A stretch of DNA of 64,000 bases from Paraburkholderia sprentiae WSM5005 (GTDB lineage Bacteria > Pseudomonadota > Gammaproteobacteria > Burkholderiales > Burkholderiaceae), in assembly GCF_001865575.2 (NCBI RefSeq), contig NZ_CP017561.2:1-64000 (forward strand), in the 5' to 3' direction. Positions 1-11,027 of the stretch are shown here, in pieces (within the stretch, counting starts at the first letter, position 1; each line of letters starts with the position of its first letter). The notes below the pieces were generated by a model. It was given only the letters and a program-made list of their open reading frames with translations, searched no databases and was not told the DNA's origin. Made by a program: the position numbers and the translations under genes.

Positions 1-1029
1 ATGTATGAGCGCTCGAAGCTGAACCCGGTGCTGACCTTCGACAACTTCGTGACCGGTAAGGCGAATCAGCTCGCGCGCGCTGCGGCGATCCAGGTCGCCG
101 ACAACCCCGGCATCTCGTATAACCCGCTGTTCCTGTACGGCGGCGTCGGCCTCGGCAAGACCCACCTGATCCACGCGATCGGCAATCAGTTGCTGATGGA
201 CAAACCCGGTGCCCGGATTCGCTACATTCACGCTGAACAGTATGTGTCCGACGTCGTGAAAGCGTACCAGCGCAAGGCGTTCGACGACTTCAAGCGCTAC
301 TACCACTCGCTCGACCTGCTGCTGATCGACGATATTCAGTTCTTTTCGGGCAAGTCGCGCACGCAGGAAGAATTCTTCTACGCGTTCGAGGCGCTGGTCG
401 CGAACAAGGCGCAGGTCATCATCACGAGCGACACGTATCCGAAGGAAATCTCCGGTATCGACGATCGCCTGATCTCGCGCTTCGACTCAGGCCTGACGGT
501 GGCCATCGAGCCGCCTGAGCTCGAAATGCGCGTCGCGATTCTGATGCGCAAGGCCCAATCGGAATTCGTGAGTCTGAACGAGGACGTCGCGTTCTTCGTC
601 GCGAAGCACCTGCGCTCGAACGTGCGCGAGCTCGAAGGCGCGCTGCGCAAGATCCTCGCGTATTCGAAGTTCCACGGCCGCGAAATCACGATCGAGCTGA
701 CCAAGGAAGCGCTGAAAGACCTGCTGACGGTGCAGAACCGGCAGATTTCGGTGGAAAACATCCAGAAAACGGTCGCCGACTTTTACAGCATCAAGGTCGC
801 GGACATGTATTCGAAGAAGCGTCCAGCGAACATCGCGCGACCGCGGCAGATCGCGATGTACCTGGCCAAGGAGCTGACGCAGAAGAGTCTGCCGGAAATC
901 GGCGAGCTGTTCGGCGGCCGCGACCACACGACGGTGCTGCACGCGGTGCGCAAGATCGCCGACGAGCGCAGCAAGGACGCGCAGCTGAATCACGAACTGC
1001 ACGTCCTGGAGCAGACGCTAAAAGGCTAA
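1..1029 (+). CDS. dnaA: Chromosomal replication initiator DnaA (5' end outside window)
   Basis: DnaA binds DnaA boxes at the origin and opens the duplex using its AAA+ ATPase. The 342 visible residues begin inside the protein at the conserved TFDNFV-GK-NQLARAA block, so domains I and II lie left of the window and the first ATG is an internal methionine. Walker A (GGVGLGKTH, about residue 47) and Walker B ([10 protein letters not shown], about 105) are intact. So is the domain IV DNA-binding signature [15 protein letters not shown] near residue 308. It is followed by dnaN and gyrB, the usual order at a proteobacterial replication locus. Identification is certain; only the start is missing. Confidence 0.97.
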   Translation: MYERSKLNPVLTFDNFVTGKANQLARAAAIQVADNPGISYNPLFLYGGVGLGKTHLIHAIGNQLLMDKPGARIRYIHAEQYVSDVVKAYQRKAFDDFKRYYHSLDLLLIDDIQFFSGKSRTQEEFFYAFEALVANKAQVIITSDTYPKEISGIDDRLISRFDSGLTVAIEPPELEMRVAILMRKAQSEFVSLNEDVAFFVAKHLRSNVRELEGALRKILAYSKFHGREITIELTKEALKDLLTVQNRQISVENIQKTVADFYSIKVADMYSKKRPANIARPRQIAMYLAKELTQKSLPEIGELFGGRDHTTVLHAVRKIADERSKDAQLNHELHVLEQTLKG

Positions 1030-1580
1030 ATGGGCTGGCCGCGCGCGACTGCGGAACGGACCTGGGCGGCGGAAAATGGTGGAACTGACTGCGTGGTGAA
1101 ATGGTGGAACTGACTGCGTGGTGGTTGGGACGGGCCGCGAAAATCGCTGTGAATTTGAGAAGCGGGCAAGGGACGAACGACCCAGCGACTCTGCCGGGTC
1201 CGGACGGGAATGACTGGCGACGCAACGGCAAGCGGGCAGAAGTGATGCAAAGGCGCGGCAAAGCGGCACGAATTTGCGGCGCAACGAGCCGGAGCGACTG
1301 ACAACACCGCACGCGAACGGGCGGCGCAGCGCAGCGGCGAGACAGAGCGCCGGCAACCCGGATCGCGCTTCGCAAAATCGACCTGTTTATTCCCGAACTC
1401 GCCCCCATTTTAGTGAGGCGGTTCCGTTTTCAGGCACAATACAGGTTTAACCGCCCGGCGGCCGCGGGCGGATTTCACGCCGTGACGGGCGCTGTTAATG
1501 GCGCCGGCGGGGAGCCGCGGCTGCACGCTGAAAAGCTTGTCCCGTAAGGCGTGCAGGCCGTTTATCAACGAAGGAACCCT
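1030..1580. other. dnaA-dnaN intergenic region, 551 bp
   Basis: No gene is supported here. The stretch holds an exact 25-bp tandem duplication (1074-1123) and is otherwise GC-rich. I looked for clusters of DnaA boxes of the TTATNCACA type on both strands and saw none, so I do not call the origin here. The dnaN promoter must lie within it, but no hexamer pair is convincing. Confidence 0.5.
1074..1123. repeat. 25-bp exact tandem repeat, two copies
   Basis: The unit AAATGGTGGAACTGACTGCG followed by TGGTG occurs at 1074-1098 and again immediately at 1099-1123 with no mismatch. It lies 45 bp after the dnaA stop. The function is unknown; it may be replication slippage. Confidence 0.85.
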
Positions 1581-2684
1581 ATGCAACTGGTCAAGACCGA
1601 ACGCGATAACCTCCTCAGGCCGCTGCAAACCGTGAGCGGCATCGTCGAACGCCGCCATACGTTGCCGATCCTCGCCAATTTGCTGATCACCAAGAACGGT
1701 CCTGACGTATCGTTCCTGTCGACCGACCTCGAGTTGCAAATCACCACCCGCGCCGATTTCGGTGTGGGCGGCGATTCGGTCGCGACCACGGTGGCGGCGC
1801 GCAAGCTCCTCGACATTCTGCGCGCGATGCCCGACGGCCAGGTCACGCTGACGCTGAACGACAAGCGCCTGACCGTGCAATCCGGCAAGAGCCGCTTTGC
1901 GCTGCAAACGCTCGCCGCAGATGAATTCCCGACCGTCGCTCAGGCTAAAGACTACGGCGCGAGCCTCGTCGTTCCGCAAAAGACGTTCCGCCAGCTGCTC
2001 GGCATGGTCCATTTCTCGATGGCCCAGCAGGACATCCGCTACTACCTGAACGGCATGCTGCTGGTGGTGGACGGCGATCAACTGATGGCGGTCGCGACCG
2101 ACGGCCACCGTCTCGCGTTCTCGTCGATGAAGATCGAGGGCTCGTTCGCGCGTCAGGAAGTGATCATTCCGCGCAAGACGATTCTCGAGTTGCAGCGCCT
2201 GCTCGAAGACATCGACGACACACTCAACATCGATATCGCGCAGACGCAGGTCAAGTTCACGTTCGGCCAGGTCGAACTCGTGTCGAAGCTCGTGGAAGGC
2301 AAGTTCCCCGACTTCCAGCGCGTGATTCCCAAGTCGCACAAGAACAAATTCGAGATTGGCCGCGAAGAACTGCAACGCTCCCTGCAACGCGCGGCGATTC
2401 TGACGTCGGACAAGTTCAAGGGCGTGCGCTGCATCGTCGAGCCGGGCCAGTTGAAGATCATGTCGACCAACGCCGATCAGGAAGAGGCGCAAGAAGAACT
2501 GGAAATCGCGTACGACGGCGACAGCGTCGATATTGGGTTCAACGTCACGTATCTGCTCGACGTGCTCGCGAACCTGAAGGTCGACACGTTGCAGGTGAGC
2601 CTGGGTGACGCCAGCTCGAGCGCGTTGATCACGATTCCCGAGAACGACGAATTCAAATACGTCGTGATGCCGATGCGCATCTGA
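1581..2684 (+). CDS. dnaN: DNA polymerase III beta subunit (sliding clamp)
   Basis: This is the ring-shaped processivity clamp for DNA polymerase III and a docking platform for other replication and repair proteins. The 367 residues match the family length. The protein begins MQLVKTERDNLLRPLQTVSG, contains the typical RRHTLPILANLLI segment, and ends in the PMRI C-terminus conserved in beta clamps. An in-frame upstream ATG at 1551 is rejected because the homologous N-terminus starts at 1581, preceded by AAGGAA. It is followed by a hairpin terminator at 2710. Confidence 0.97.
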   Translation: MQLVKTERDNLLRPLQTVSGIVERRHTLPILANLLITKNGPDVSFLSTDLELQITTRADFGVGGDSVATTVAARKLLDILRAMPDGQVTLTLNDKRLTVQSGKSRFALQTLAADEFPTVAQAKDYGASLVVPQKTFRQLLGMVHFSMAQQDIRYYLNGMLLVVDGDQLMAVATDGHRLAFSSMKIEGSFARQEVIIPRKTILELQRLLEDIDDTLNIDIAQTQVKFTFGQVELVSKLVEGKFPDFQRVIPKSHKNKFEIGREELQRSLQRAAILTSDKFKGVRCIVEPGQLKIMSTNADQEEAQEELEIAYDGDSVDIGFNVTYLLDVLANLKVDTLQVSLGDASSSALITIPENDEFKYVVMPMRI

Positions 2685-2709
2685 CGCGTCCAACACAAAG
2701 AAGAACACC

Positions 2710-2738
2710 AAGGGGCGCAGCGCCCCTTTGGCGTTTTT
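2710..2738 (+). terminator. Rho-independent terminator after dnaN
   Basis: A hairpin of AAGGGGCG / CGCCCCTT with a 3-nt loop is followed by TTGGCGTTTTT. It sits 26 bp after the dnaN stop and before gyrB. Confidence 0.75.
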
Positions 2739-2750
2739 ATGGCGTTTTGA

Positions 2751-5270
<2,520 letters not shown>

Positions 5271-5280
5271 GGTTGCCAGG

Positions 5281-5344
5281 TGCCACTAAAAGTGAAAGCT
5301 GCGCCAACTAAGTGAAAAATTGCTGCCACTGATAGTGAAAAATC
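5281..5344. repeat. Three imperfect direct repeats resembling IS21-type terminal repeats
   Basis: Three spaced copies of a motif close to TGCCACTNANAGTGAAAA occur at about 5281, 5302 and 5324. Multiple short repeats of this type are characteristic of the ends of IS21-family elements. No transposase (istA or istB) is nearby, so this would be a leftover end. The family assignment is inference from the pattern only. Confidence 0.4.
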
Positions 5345-5363
5345 TGGCTGCTGTTAGAAAACA

Positions 5364-5390
5364 AACGCCCGGGAAACCGGGCGTTGTCTT
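5364..5390 (+). terminator. Hairpin terminator downstream of gyrB
   Basis: A perfect 9-bp stem AACGCCCGG / CCGGGCGTT with a GAAA loop is followed by GTCTTTGG, a weak T tract. It is placed to terminate gyrB. Confidence 0.65.
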
Positions 5391-5932
5391 TGGTGCTCAG
5401 TGTTGAAGCGTCGCCGCGTAGCGGATAACAACGTTACCCATTCCAACGCCGTTCATCGGACGGCTCTCGACGGATTGCCGTCCGTTGAAACATATTGCCG
5501 ACGGTATCGCGCGCCACTCATGCTTCGCCTCCGTGCATTCTCCAGACTGCCCCGGACACCGTGAAAGGCATCACGTCGCCAAGTCGAGCTGGAGAGAAGA
5601 CGATCATCTCGGCGGGAAGACAAGGGAACCGGTCCGTCCTGCGGTTGCGGTGATCACGCGCTGCGATGGTTGAATTGCGTTTCACGCGAGCGAGGCGAAG
5701 AAGGCGGACCCGACAGTGGAAGAACTGTCGGAAGCGCTCGGCGTCGCCGCCAACCTGAATGCGAGTGCTGCTGTGGTCTATTCTGCTCACACTAAACGCC
5801 TTCAGTAAGGCGTGATCGAAAGCGAACACCTTGCCGTAGCGACTCCCACTCAGGCGGTGGCCACTCGCGCGCGGTGCGCGTGCCCGGACATCTCGCGCAA
5901 GCGCATCTGACGAACGCGCGCGAGCGCCCGGT
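5391..5932. other. Non-coding or degraded stretch, 542 bp
   Basis: Open frames exist on both strands but none starts with a ribosome site, has a recognisable domain or shows protein-like composition. The stretch lies between the gyrB terminator with its IS-like repeats and the tautomerase gene, so it may be decayed insertion or gene remains. I see nothing specific in it. Confidence 0.4.
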
Positions 5933-6358
5933 TCACTCGATCGCCGCTTCCTGTATCGCCGCGACGAGGTCCGCGTTGCTATGGGCGCGGCCCCCGATTC
6001 CCCAGGAGCCGTCCGCCGCATAGACGATGTTGGTCCAGATGTGATCCCGCGTAAGGCGCCCGCCGGCCGCCTGTTCGAGGATCGAGGTCGCCTTTTCGGT
6101 GAATGCCTGTTTCGCATCGGGCGTCGCAAGCGCGATCTGCGGCAGCGTGAGTTCGACGAACGCCGCGGCGGCAGGCTTGCCGGCCGAGAAGACGCGCCCG
6201 GCGGGTATAACGTTCAGTGTCCCGATCACATTAGGCGTCATGAACGCGTTGCCTTCGAGCTGTGCGACGCTCAACAGTGCCTGCGTCAAGGCGGCGAAGG
6301 TATGGGCTTCGCCCTCGGTGGACAGCACTCCCTCGGATACGGTCAGCGTAATAGGCAT
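5933..6358 (-). CDS. Tautomerase-superfamily enzyme (4-oxalocrotonate tautomerase-like)
   Basis: The 141-residue protein begins MPITLTVSEG. Proline directly after the start methionine is the catalytic base of the tautomerase superfamily, which converts enol and keto forms of small acids. A second half with a GIGG segment suggests a duplicated or longer tautomerase than the 60-residue 4-OT type. It is divergent from a TetR gene at 6482 and shares a 123-bp control region with it, so that TetR is its likely regulator. The substrate is unknown. Confidence 0.7.
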   Translation of the reverse strand: MPITLTVSEGVLSTEGEAHTFAALTQALLSVAQLEGNAFMTPNVIGTLNVIPAGRVFSAGKPAAAAFVELTLPQIALATPDAKQAFTEKATSILEQAAGGRLTRDHIWTNIVYAADGSWGIGGRAHSNADLVAAIQEAAIE

Positions 6359-6453
6359 GTCAGATCCTCATGTGTGAGTGACAGCGGTTAGTGGTATATA
6401 TGTAGCGACTGCTCTCTATGTATAGACACTGGTTGCTCTTTAATCAAGAAAAA

Positions 6454-6465
6454 GAGCGATCGCTC
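6454..6465. promoter_or_regulatory. Candidate TetR operator (12-bp palindrome)
   Basis: GAGCGATCGCTC is a perfect palindrome 16 bp before the TetR start, in the intergenic region of the divergent tautomerase/TetR pair. A GCTCTT at 6435 is the inverted partner of AAGAGC at 6452, giving a longer dyad. Position and symmetry fit autoregulation, but no experimental consensus is known to me. Confidence 0.4.
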
Positions 6466-6481
6466 CGAATGTGAGATTCCG

Positions 6482-7075
6482 ATGCGTTACCCTGCCGAGC
6501 ACAAGACCGAAACCCGCAAACGCATCGTCGATGCAGCGAGCCGCCTATTCCGGCGCGACGGCTACGGCGGCTCGGGCATCGACGGCCTCACGCGGGAAGC
6601 GGGCGTCACTAACGGGGCGTTCTACGGACATTTCAAGTCGAAGAGCGAGGCGTTCCGCATGGTGGTTCTGGCTGGCATGGAACAGTTGCGGCTCGCCGTC
6701 GCCGACCTGAAAACGAGCCACGGCAAACGCTGGCTCAAGACGTTCATTGGGTTTTATCTAGGCCCGAAGCGCACCTGCGACATTGGCGAAAGCTGCGCGT
6801 TGCCGAGCTTTTCACCCGAGATGGTTCGCGCCGACGCCGAGACTCGCGAAGCCTATGAGACGGAGCTGCGCCGCTTGATCGAGGAGGTCTCGGCGGGGCT
6901 ACCCGACGAAGCCGGCGCGGCGCGCGATGACAAGGCGATCGCGCTGCTTGCGATGTTGTCGGGCGGGGTCACGCTGGCGCGGGCGGTACCGGATCCGGCG
7001 CTGTCGAAGCGGATCGCCGACGCCGTCAAGCGCTCGGCGGTCGCGCTGACTTCGGCGTCGCGCAAGCACCGCTGA
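6482..7075 (+). CDS. TetR/AcrR-family transcriptional regulator
   Basis: The 197-residue protein has an N-terminal TetR helix-turn-helix (residues about 8-55: RKRIVDAASRLFRRDGYGG, then GAFYGHFKSKSEAF) and a variable C-terminal ligand domain. The start at 6482 is taken over an overlapping frame at 6471, which reads in another phase. It is divergent from the tautomerase gene and probably represses that gene and itself through the palindrome at 6454. The ligand is unknown. Confidence 0.85.
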   Translation: MRYPAEHKTETRKRIVDAASRLFRRDGYGGSGIDGLTREAGVTNGAFYGHFKSKSEAFRMVVLAGMEQLRLAVADLKTSHGKRWLKTFIGFYLGPKRTCDIGESCALPSFSPEMVRADAETREAYETELRRLIEEVSAGLPDEAGAARDDKAIALLAMLSGGVTLARAVPDPALSKRIADAVKRSAVALTSASRKHR

Positions 7076-7229
7076 GGGCGCGCTGAAGAGGGGACAGTCG
7101 CGCCAAGGCGGTTGCTAACTCGGGTATCAGCGGGATATCCGGAACCGCGGGTCTTGCTGTACTACGAGTGCACGTCGCGTAGCATCTCTTTTAAAAGCTT
7201 GGCGGCGGAAGACAGGGTGGACGTCTACG

Positions 7230-7472
7230 TCAGGTAGCCGCTAACGCAAAAAAAGTGTATTTCAGGCAAATGTCCTTCACACGCGAGCCGTCCCCCGCTG
7301 GCGGACCTACTGGGGACAGTCGCCTCATACAGATCGGCCGCTCGGATAGGCCCACCGGGCGCTTTGCCAACGAAAATGCCTGCCGGCTTCGCAGCGCGAT
7401 GATGATGCCTCCACATGCACGGTCGACCCAAGCCATCGCGCGACGATATCCATTTGCGTATTTCAGGTACCT
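7230..7472 (-). pseudogene. Possible C-terminal fragment of a LysE/RhtB exporter
   Basis: The minus frame contains YRRAMAWVDRACGGIIIAL, which resembles the last transmembrane segment of LysE/RhtB amino-acid exporters (typically ..WLDRVCGGILIALGL..). No start and no upstream transmembrane segments are present, and the frame continues past the expected end. I read it as a remnant in the degraded patch between 7080 and 9630. The match is short and could be chance. Confidence 0.3.
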
Positions 7473-7536
7473 GCAGCACGGATTGCCGTGCTGCCTGTCA
7501 GCGTCCCGGGCTCATTCGCCTGGTGGTGAGGAAGCC

Positions 7537-7881
7537 TCAACCGCGAACCGCCACAGTAACCACGATGAGAGCCGAGAAGATCAGCGCTGGGGCGAGATGC
7601 CGGAACGGCTCCCGATTTCGTATCAACGTGAAGAGCGCGCCGACCATGATCGTACCGGCCAGCGTCAGGCCGAAGACTCTGGTTTGTTGTGCAGGAAGAA
7701 GTGCCGCACTGAACAGCTCGAGAGCGCCACAGAGCAGCTGAAACCATGCCGGGTAACCCCAGCGTGCAAAGTCGCGCTTCGCCGCGCCGAGGCCTGCAAG
7801 ATTGACCACCCCAGCAACCGCGAACAGAACCGCTACGATCGTCGCGAGGATCGATTCTAAAGACGCACTGTTCCACGCCAT
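7537..7881 (-). CDS. DoxX-like small membrane protein
   Basis: The 114-residue protein has about four hydrophobic segments (ILATIVAVLFAVAGVVNL, FQLLCGALELFSAALL, VFGLTLAGTIMVGALFTL, ALIFSALIVVTVAV) and a charged loop carrying KRDFARWGYP. This layout matches DoxX-like integral membrane proteins. GGAG lies 7 bp before the ATG at 7881; an ATG at 7887 overlaps the upstream stop as ATGA but leaves only 1 bp to GGAG. It is downstream of the epimerase remnant, probably a former operon. The role is unknown. Confidence 0.65.
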   Translation of the reverse strand: MAWNSASLESILATIVAVLFAVAGVVNLAGLGAAKRDFARWGYPAWFQLLCGALELFSAALLPAQQTRVFGLTLAGTIMVGALFTLIRNREPFRHLAPALIFSALIVVTVAVRG

Positions 7882-7883
7882 CG

Positions 7884-8460
7884 TCATGCTCCGTTGATTT
7901 GCTGAAAGTGTGTTTGTGCAGAGAGGTCCGCAATCAGGCCGGGACCATGGGGTTGCCACGCAAGAACTCGCCGCGCATGCTGGCCGCTTACTGCCTGGTC
8001 GAGCGCCAGAGCGTCAGCGAACAACCCAAGCGACTTGCGAGCATCGTCAAGCGGCCAGAGTTCGACGCGATCGGCGCCGACCGAGGCATGAATCGCTTCA
8101 CCCATTTCGGCAACGGCAACGGCATCTTCCGCGACCACGTTGAAGATCCGTCCCGTGACTCGACCGTCTCCGCTTGCCGCCTGCTCCACCGCGCCCAGGT
8201 AAGCCGTGGCGAGATCATCGACGTGAACAGCAGGCCAGCGATTGCGGCCATCGCCGACGATCCTCACAGTGCCGGTCTGAGGGACCATGCCGGCAAGCAC
8301 GCCGAAGATGCCACCGCCGTAGCCGTGCACCATTGCTGGCCTGAGAATCACTGCGGCAATCGAACGGCTCGCGGCTAGCGCCTGCACATGTTGCTCCACC
8401 GCCGGCCGCCAGGCGATGAGTCGTGTCCGGGTTCAGCGCCGATGCGTCAACTAGTCGGCG
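7884..8460 (-). pseudogene. NAD-dependent epimerase/dehydratase, 5'-truncated and frameshifted
   Basis: The 171-residue open frame aligns with the C-terminal half of extended SDR epimerases: VILRPAMVHGYGGGIFG, then WPAVHVDDLATAYLGAVEQA, then FNVVAEDAV. The Rossmann GxxGxxG nucleotide-binding half is absent. Upstream of the first ATG the coding frame continues (TRLIAWRPAVEQH) and then jumps to another frame (VDASALNPD), showing a frameshift near 8425. Protein-like sequence ends at about 8460, just before the divergent TetR gene. It is a broken gene without a cofactor-binding domain. Confidence 0.7.
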
Positions 8461-8478
8461 ATCCGTTATTTATCTGAC

Positions 8479-9084
8479 ATGAACACGCCCTCTCTCCCCG
8501 ACCTGAGCCCGCTGCAACGCCGTAAGCGGGCCGCCATCCTCGACGGCGCGAAAACCGTTTTTTTAAGCCAGGGGTTCGGCCTCGCAACGATGGACGATGT
8601 CGCCGCGGCCGCTGGCGTTGGCAAACAGACGGTCTACCGCCACTTCAAGTCGAAGGAGGCACTCTTCGTTGGTCTGGTGAGCTCGATGTGCGCTCAGGTG
8701 GGTGCACTTCTTGTCAACGCTCAGGACGCGCAATCCGATGGCTCACCCGAAGTCGAGTTGCGCGAGTTGGGATGGGTGTTGGCACAAATCCTGATCGCCC
8801 CGGATTATCTGCGGCTTTATCGGGCCATCGTTGCTGAGGCCGAGCGTCTTCCGGAACTCGGCCAGGTGTTTTACGAAAACGGTGCAAAGGTCGTACGAGC
8901 CTTCGCCGCAAAAATTCTGCGAAAGCGATTTGACGAATCGACTGCTGCATTGCGCGCAGCGACATTCGTCCAGTTGGTGCTAGGCGACGCGTATCTGGAA
9001 CTGTCAATTGGCTACACGGTGCCCGGCGTTGAGGCGCGCTTTGCGCTGCAGATTGAGGAGGCTGTGGCGGCTGCACTTCGCTAA
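8479..9084 (+). CDS. TetR/AcrR-family transcriptional regulator
   Basis: The 201-residue protein has an N-terminal HTH at about residues 13-60 (RRKRAAILDGAKTVFLSQGF, GVGKQTVYRHFKSKEALF) and a C-terminal domain of the AefR-like type with the LRLYRAIVAEAERLPELG segment. It is divergent from the epimerase remnant and DoxX gene. This arrangement suggests that it once repressed a short-chain dehydrogenase/DoxX operon whose first gene is now broken. Confidence 0.85.
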   Translation: MNTPSLPDLSPLQRRKRAAILDGAKTVFLSQGFGLATMDDVAAAAGVGKQTVYRHFKSKEALFVGLVSSMCAQVGALLVNAQDAQSDGSPEVELRELGWVLAQILIAPDYLRLYRAIVAEAERLPELGQVFYENGAKVVRAFAAKILRKRFDESTAALRAATFVQLVLGDAYLELSIGYTVPGVEARFALQIEEAVAAALR

Positions 9085-9119
9085 GGAGGCGGAAATCTGC
9101 GTCACCTCGTCGTTGCCGA

Positions 9120-9296
9120 CTACAGGGCATCAGCCAGATTGACCGCAGCGTCGCCGAGACGGATCAGGCGACACAGCAAAACGCTGCCCTCGTTGGGCAA
9201 TCGACGGCCGCCTCCGCGATACTGAACGAGCAGGCCCACGGCCTGTCCGGCATCGCGGGGGGGTTCAAGCTGCGCCACGCCGGCCCTCGCGTGTAA
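9120..9296 (+). pseudogene. C-terminal fragment of a methyl-accepting chemotaxis protein
   Basis: The plus frame reads QGISQIDRSVAETDQATQQN, then AALVGQSTAASAILNEQAHGLS and a final GGFKL tail, ending at a TAA at 9294. This is the end of the MCP signalling domain, whose usual form is QIDQSVAQTDQATQQNAALVEQ followed by EEQA..L..AV..F. About 58 residues remain; there is no start, sensor or HAMP domain. A minus-strand frame over the same bases is a shadow except for its first 34 codons. Confidence 0.75.
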
Positions 9297-9398
9297 TGGG
9301 CAACGATTGCCGATCTGCACATAAGGCCCGACGTGATCGACCGACAGAATCTCCATCGACTCCGCATAACGAATCACGACCTCACGAATCATCGTCAT
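9297..9398 (-). pseudogene. N-terminal fragment of a GyrI-like effector-binding protein (tentative)
   Basis: The minus frame opens MTMIREVVIRYAESMEILSV followed by DHVGPYVQIGN. The HVGPY..IG block is typical of the first strand-loop of GyrI-like/AraC effector-binding domains. After about 34 residues the frame runs into the antisense of the chemoreceptor remnant and loses all similarity. The two broken genes therefore meet end to end near 9297. Confidence 0.4.
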
Positions 9399-9632
9399 CT
9401 GACAGTCTCCTGAAGGCGCCGGCCGAAACCGGCTATGCGTGCCCGACCAAATCCTGCGAAATTAGGCGTGCCGTGCAACGCAGCACTGGCAAACAGCCCC
9501 AATCGCACAAACATGACGCCGCCGCTATTTGGCGCTATCGTGTAATCCGCATCACCCGCCGCAAGCAGCATCCCGCATGTCACCGCCTTTCCATTTCCGC
9601 TCGCGTCCGCGCGAAGCGATGGAGCCGCAAAC

Positions 9633-11027
9633 ATGAGCTACACCGAGTCGATCGGCAGTCGCACGTACCGCTTCGCCGACCTGAAGACTCTGCTCGCGAA
9701 AGCGAGCCCGCAACGCTCCGGCGACCAACTCGCAGGCATCGCGGCGGCGAGCGAAGAAGAGCGGGTCGCCGCCAAAATGGCGTTGGCACAGGTGCCGCTG
9801 CGCACGTTCCTGGACGAACCGCTGATCGCCTATGAAACCGATGAAGTCACGCGCCTGATCATCGACGATCACTCGGCACAAGCTTTCGCCGAAATCTCAC
9901 ATCTGACAGTAGGCGACTTTCGCAACTGGCTGCTCGACACCACAACTGACACCGACGCCCTCATTCGCATCACCCAGGGCCTTACACCGGAAATGGTCGC
10001 CGCGGTCTCGAAGCTGATGCGCAACCAGGACCTGATCATCGCCGCACGCAAGCGCCCGGTCGTCACGCGTTTTCGCAACACCAACGGTTTACCGGGCCGC
10101 CTATCCGCCCGCCTGCAACCGAACCACCCAACCGACGACGTCAAAGGCATCGCCGCCTCGATGCTCGACGGCCTGATGTACGGCTGCGGCGACGCGCTGA
10201 TCGGCATCAATCCGGCGAGCGACAATCTTGCCGCGATCACCAAGCTGCTGCTGATGATCGACGAATTCCGGCAGCGCTACGCGGTGCCGACGCAATCGTG
10301 CGTGCTCACGCACGTCACGAGCACGATCGCCGCGATCGAAAAAGGCGCGCCGGTCGATCTGGTGTTTCAGTCGATCGCGGGCACCGAGAAAGCGAACGCG
10401 AGCTTCGGCATTTCGCTGGCGCTGCTGCAGGAAGCGTACGAGGCGGGGTTGTCGCTGCAACGCGGCACGGTCGGCAGCAATCTGATGTACTTCGAAACGG
10501 GGCAGGGCAGCGCGTTGTCGGCCGATGCGCATTTCGGCGTCGACCAGCAGACCTGCGAGGCGCGCGCCTATGCGGTCGCGCGCAAGTTCAAGCCGTTTCT
10601 GGTGAACACGGTGGTCGGCTTCATCGGCCCCGAATATCTGTACGACGGCAAGCAGATCACGCGCGCGGGTCTCGAGGATCACTTCTGCGGCAAGCTGCTC
10701 GGCGTGCCGATGGGCTGCGACATCTGCTACACGAATCACGCCGAAGCGGATCAGGACGACATGGACAACCTGCTGACGCTGCTCGGCGTCGCGGGCATCA
10801 ATTTCATCATGGGCGTGCCGGGCGCGGACGACGTGATGCTCAACTATCAGAGCACGTCGTTTCACGACGCGCTGTATGTGCGCGACGTGCTCGGCTTACG
10901 GCGCGCGCCTGAATTCGAGGCATGGTTGGAGTCGATGCAGATCATCGACGCACGCGGCGCATTGATCGGCGCATCGACGCGGCAACCGCTGCTCGAAGGC
11001 GCACGTGACTGGATGGGCGTCGCATGA
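9633..11027 (+). CDS. eutB: Ethanolamine ammonia-lyase, large subunit
   Basis: This is the catalytic alpha subunit of adenosylcobalamin-dependent ethanolamine ammonia-lyase, which converts ethanolamine to acetaldehyde and ammonia. The 464 residues match the family length. Conserved blocks include GLTPEMVAAVSKLMRNQDL, the RNTNGLPGRLSARLQPNHPT region, the SIAGTEKANASFG segment and the HFGVDQQTCEARAYAVAR region. The stop overlaps the eutC start by 4 bp (ATGA), so the subunits are translationally coupled. No permease or microcompartment genes flank it. Confidence 0.96.
   Translation: MSYTESIGSRTYRFADLKTLLAKASPQRSGDQLAGIAAASEEERVAAKMALAQVPLRTFLDEPLIAYETDEVTRLIIDDHSAQAFAEISHLTVGDFRNWLLDTTTDTDALIRITQGLTPEMVAAVSKLMRNQDLIIAARKRPVVTRFRNTNGLPGRLSARLQPNHPTDDVKGIAASMLDGLMYGCGDALIGINPASDNLAAITKLLLMIDEFRQRYAVPTQSCVLTHVTSTIAAIEKGAPVDLVFQSIAGTEKANASFGISLALLQEAYEAGLSLQRGTVGSNLMYFETGQGSALSADAHFGVDQQTCEARAYAVARKFKPFLVNTVVGFIGPEYLYDGKQITRAGLEDHFCGKLLGVPMGCDICYTNHAEADQDDMDNLLTLLGVAGINFIMGVPGADDVMLNYQSTSFHDALYVRDVLGLRRAPEFEAWLESMQIIDARGALIGASTRQPLLEGARDWMGVA

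Noticed and set aside
487..1002. Long minus-strand frames inside dnaA, dnaN, gyrB, pckG, topB, eutB, mrdA and others
   Set aside because: High-GC coding sequence produces long antisense frames; all are compositionally odd and lie over clearly real genes.
1030..1580. Chromosomal origin in the dnaA-dnaN gap
   Set aside because: No cluster of DnaA boxes or AT-rich unwinding element was seen.
5518..6129. 203-aa minus-strand frame before the tautomerase
   Set aside because: It overlaps the tautomerase gene out of frame, is Arg-rich, and has no ribosome site.
9120..9398. 92-aa minus-strand frame as one gene
   Set aside because: Its C-terminal two thirds are antisense to a recognisable chemoreceptor tail; only the first 34 codons look real.
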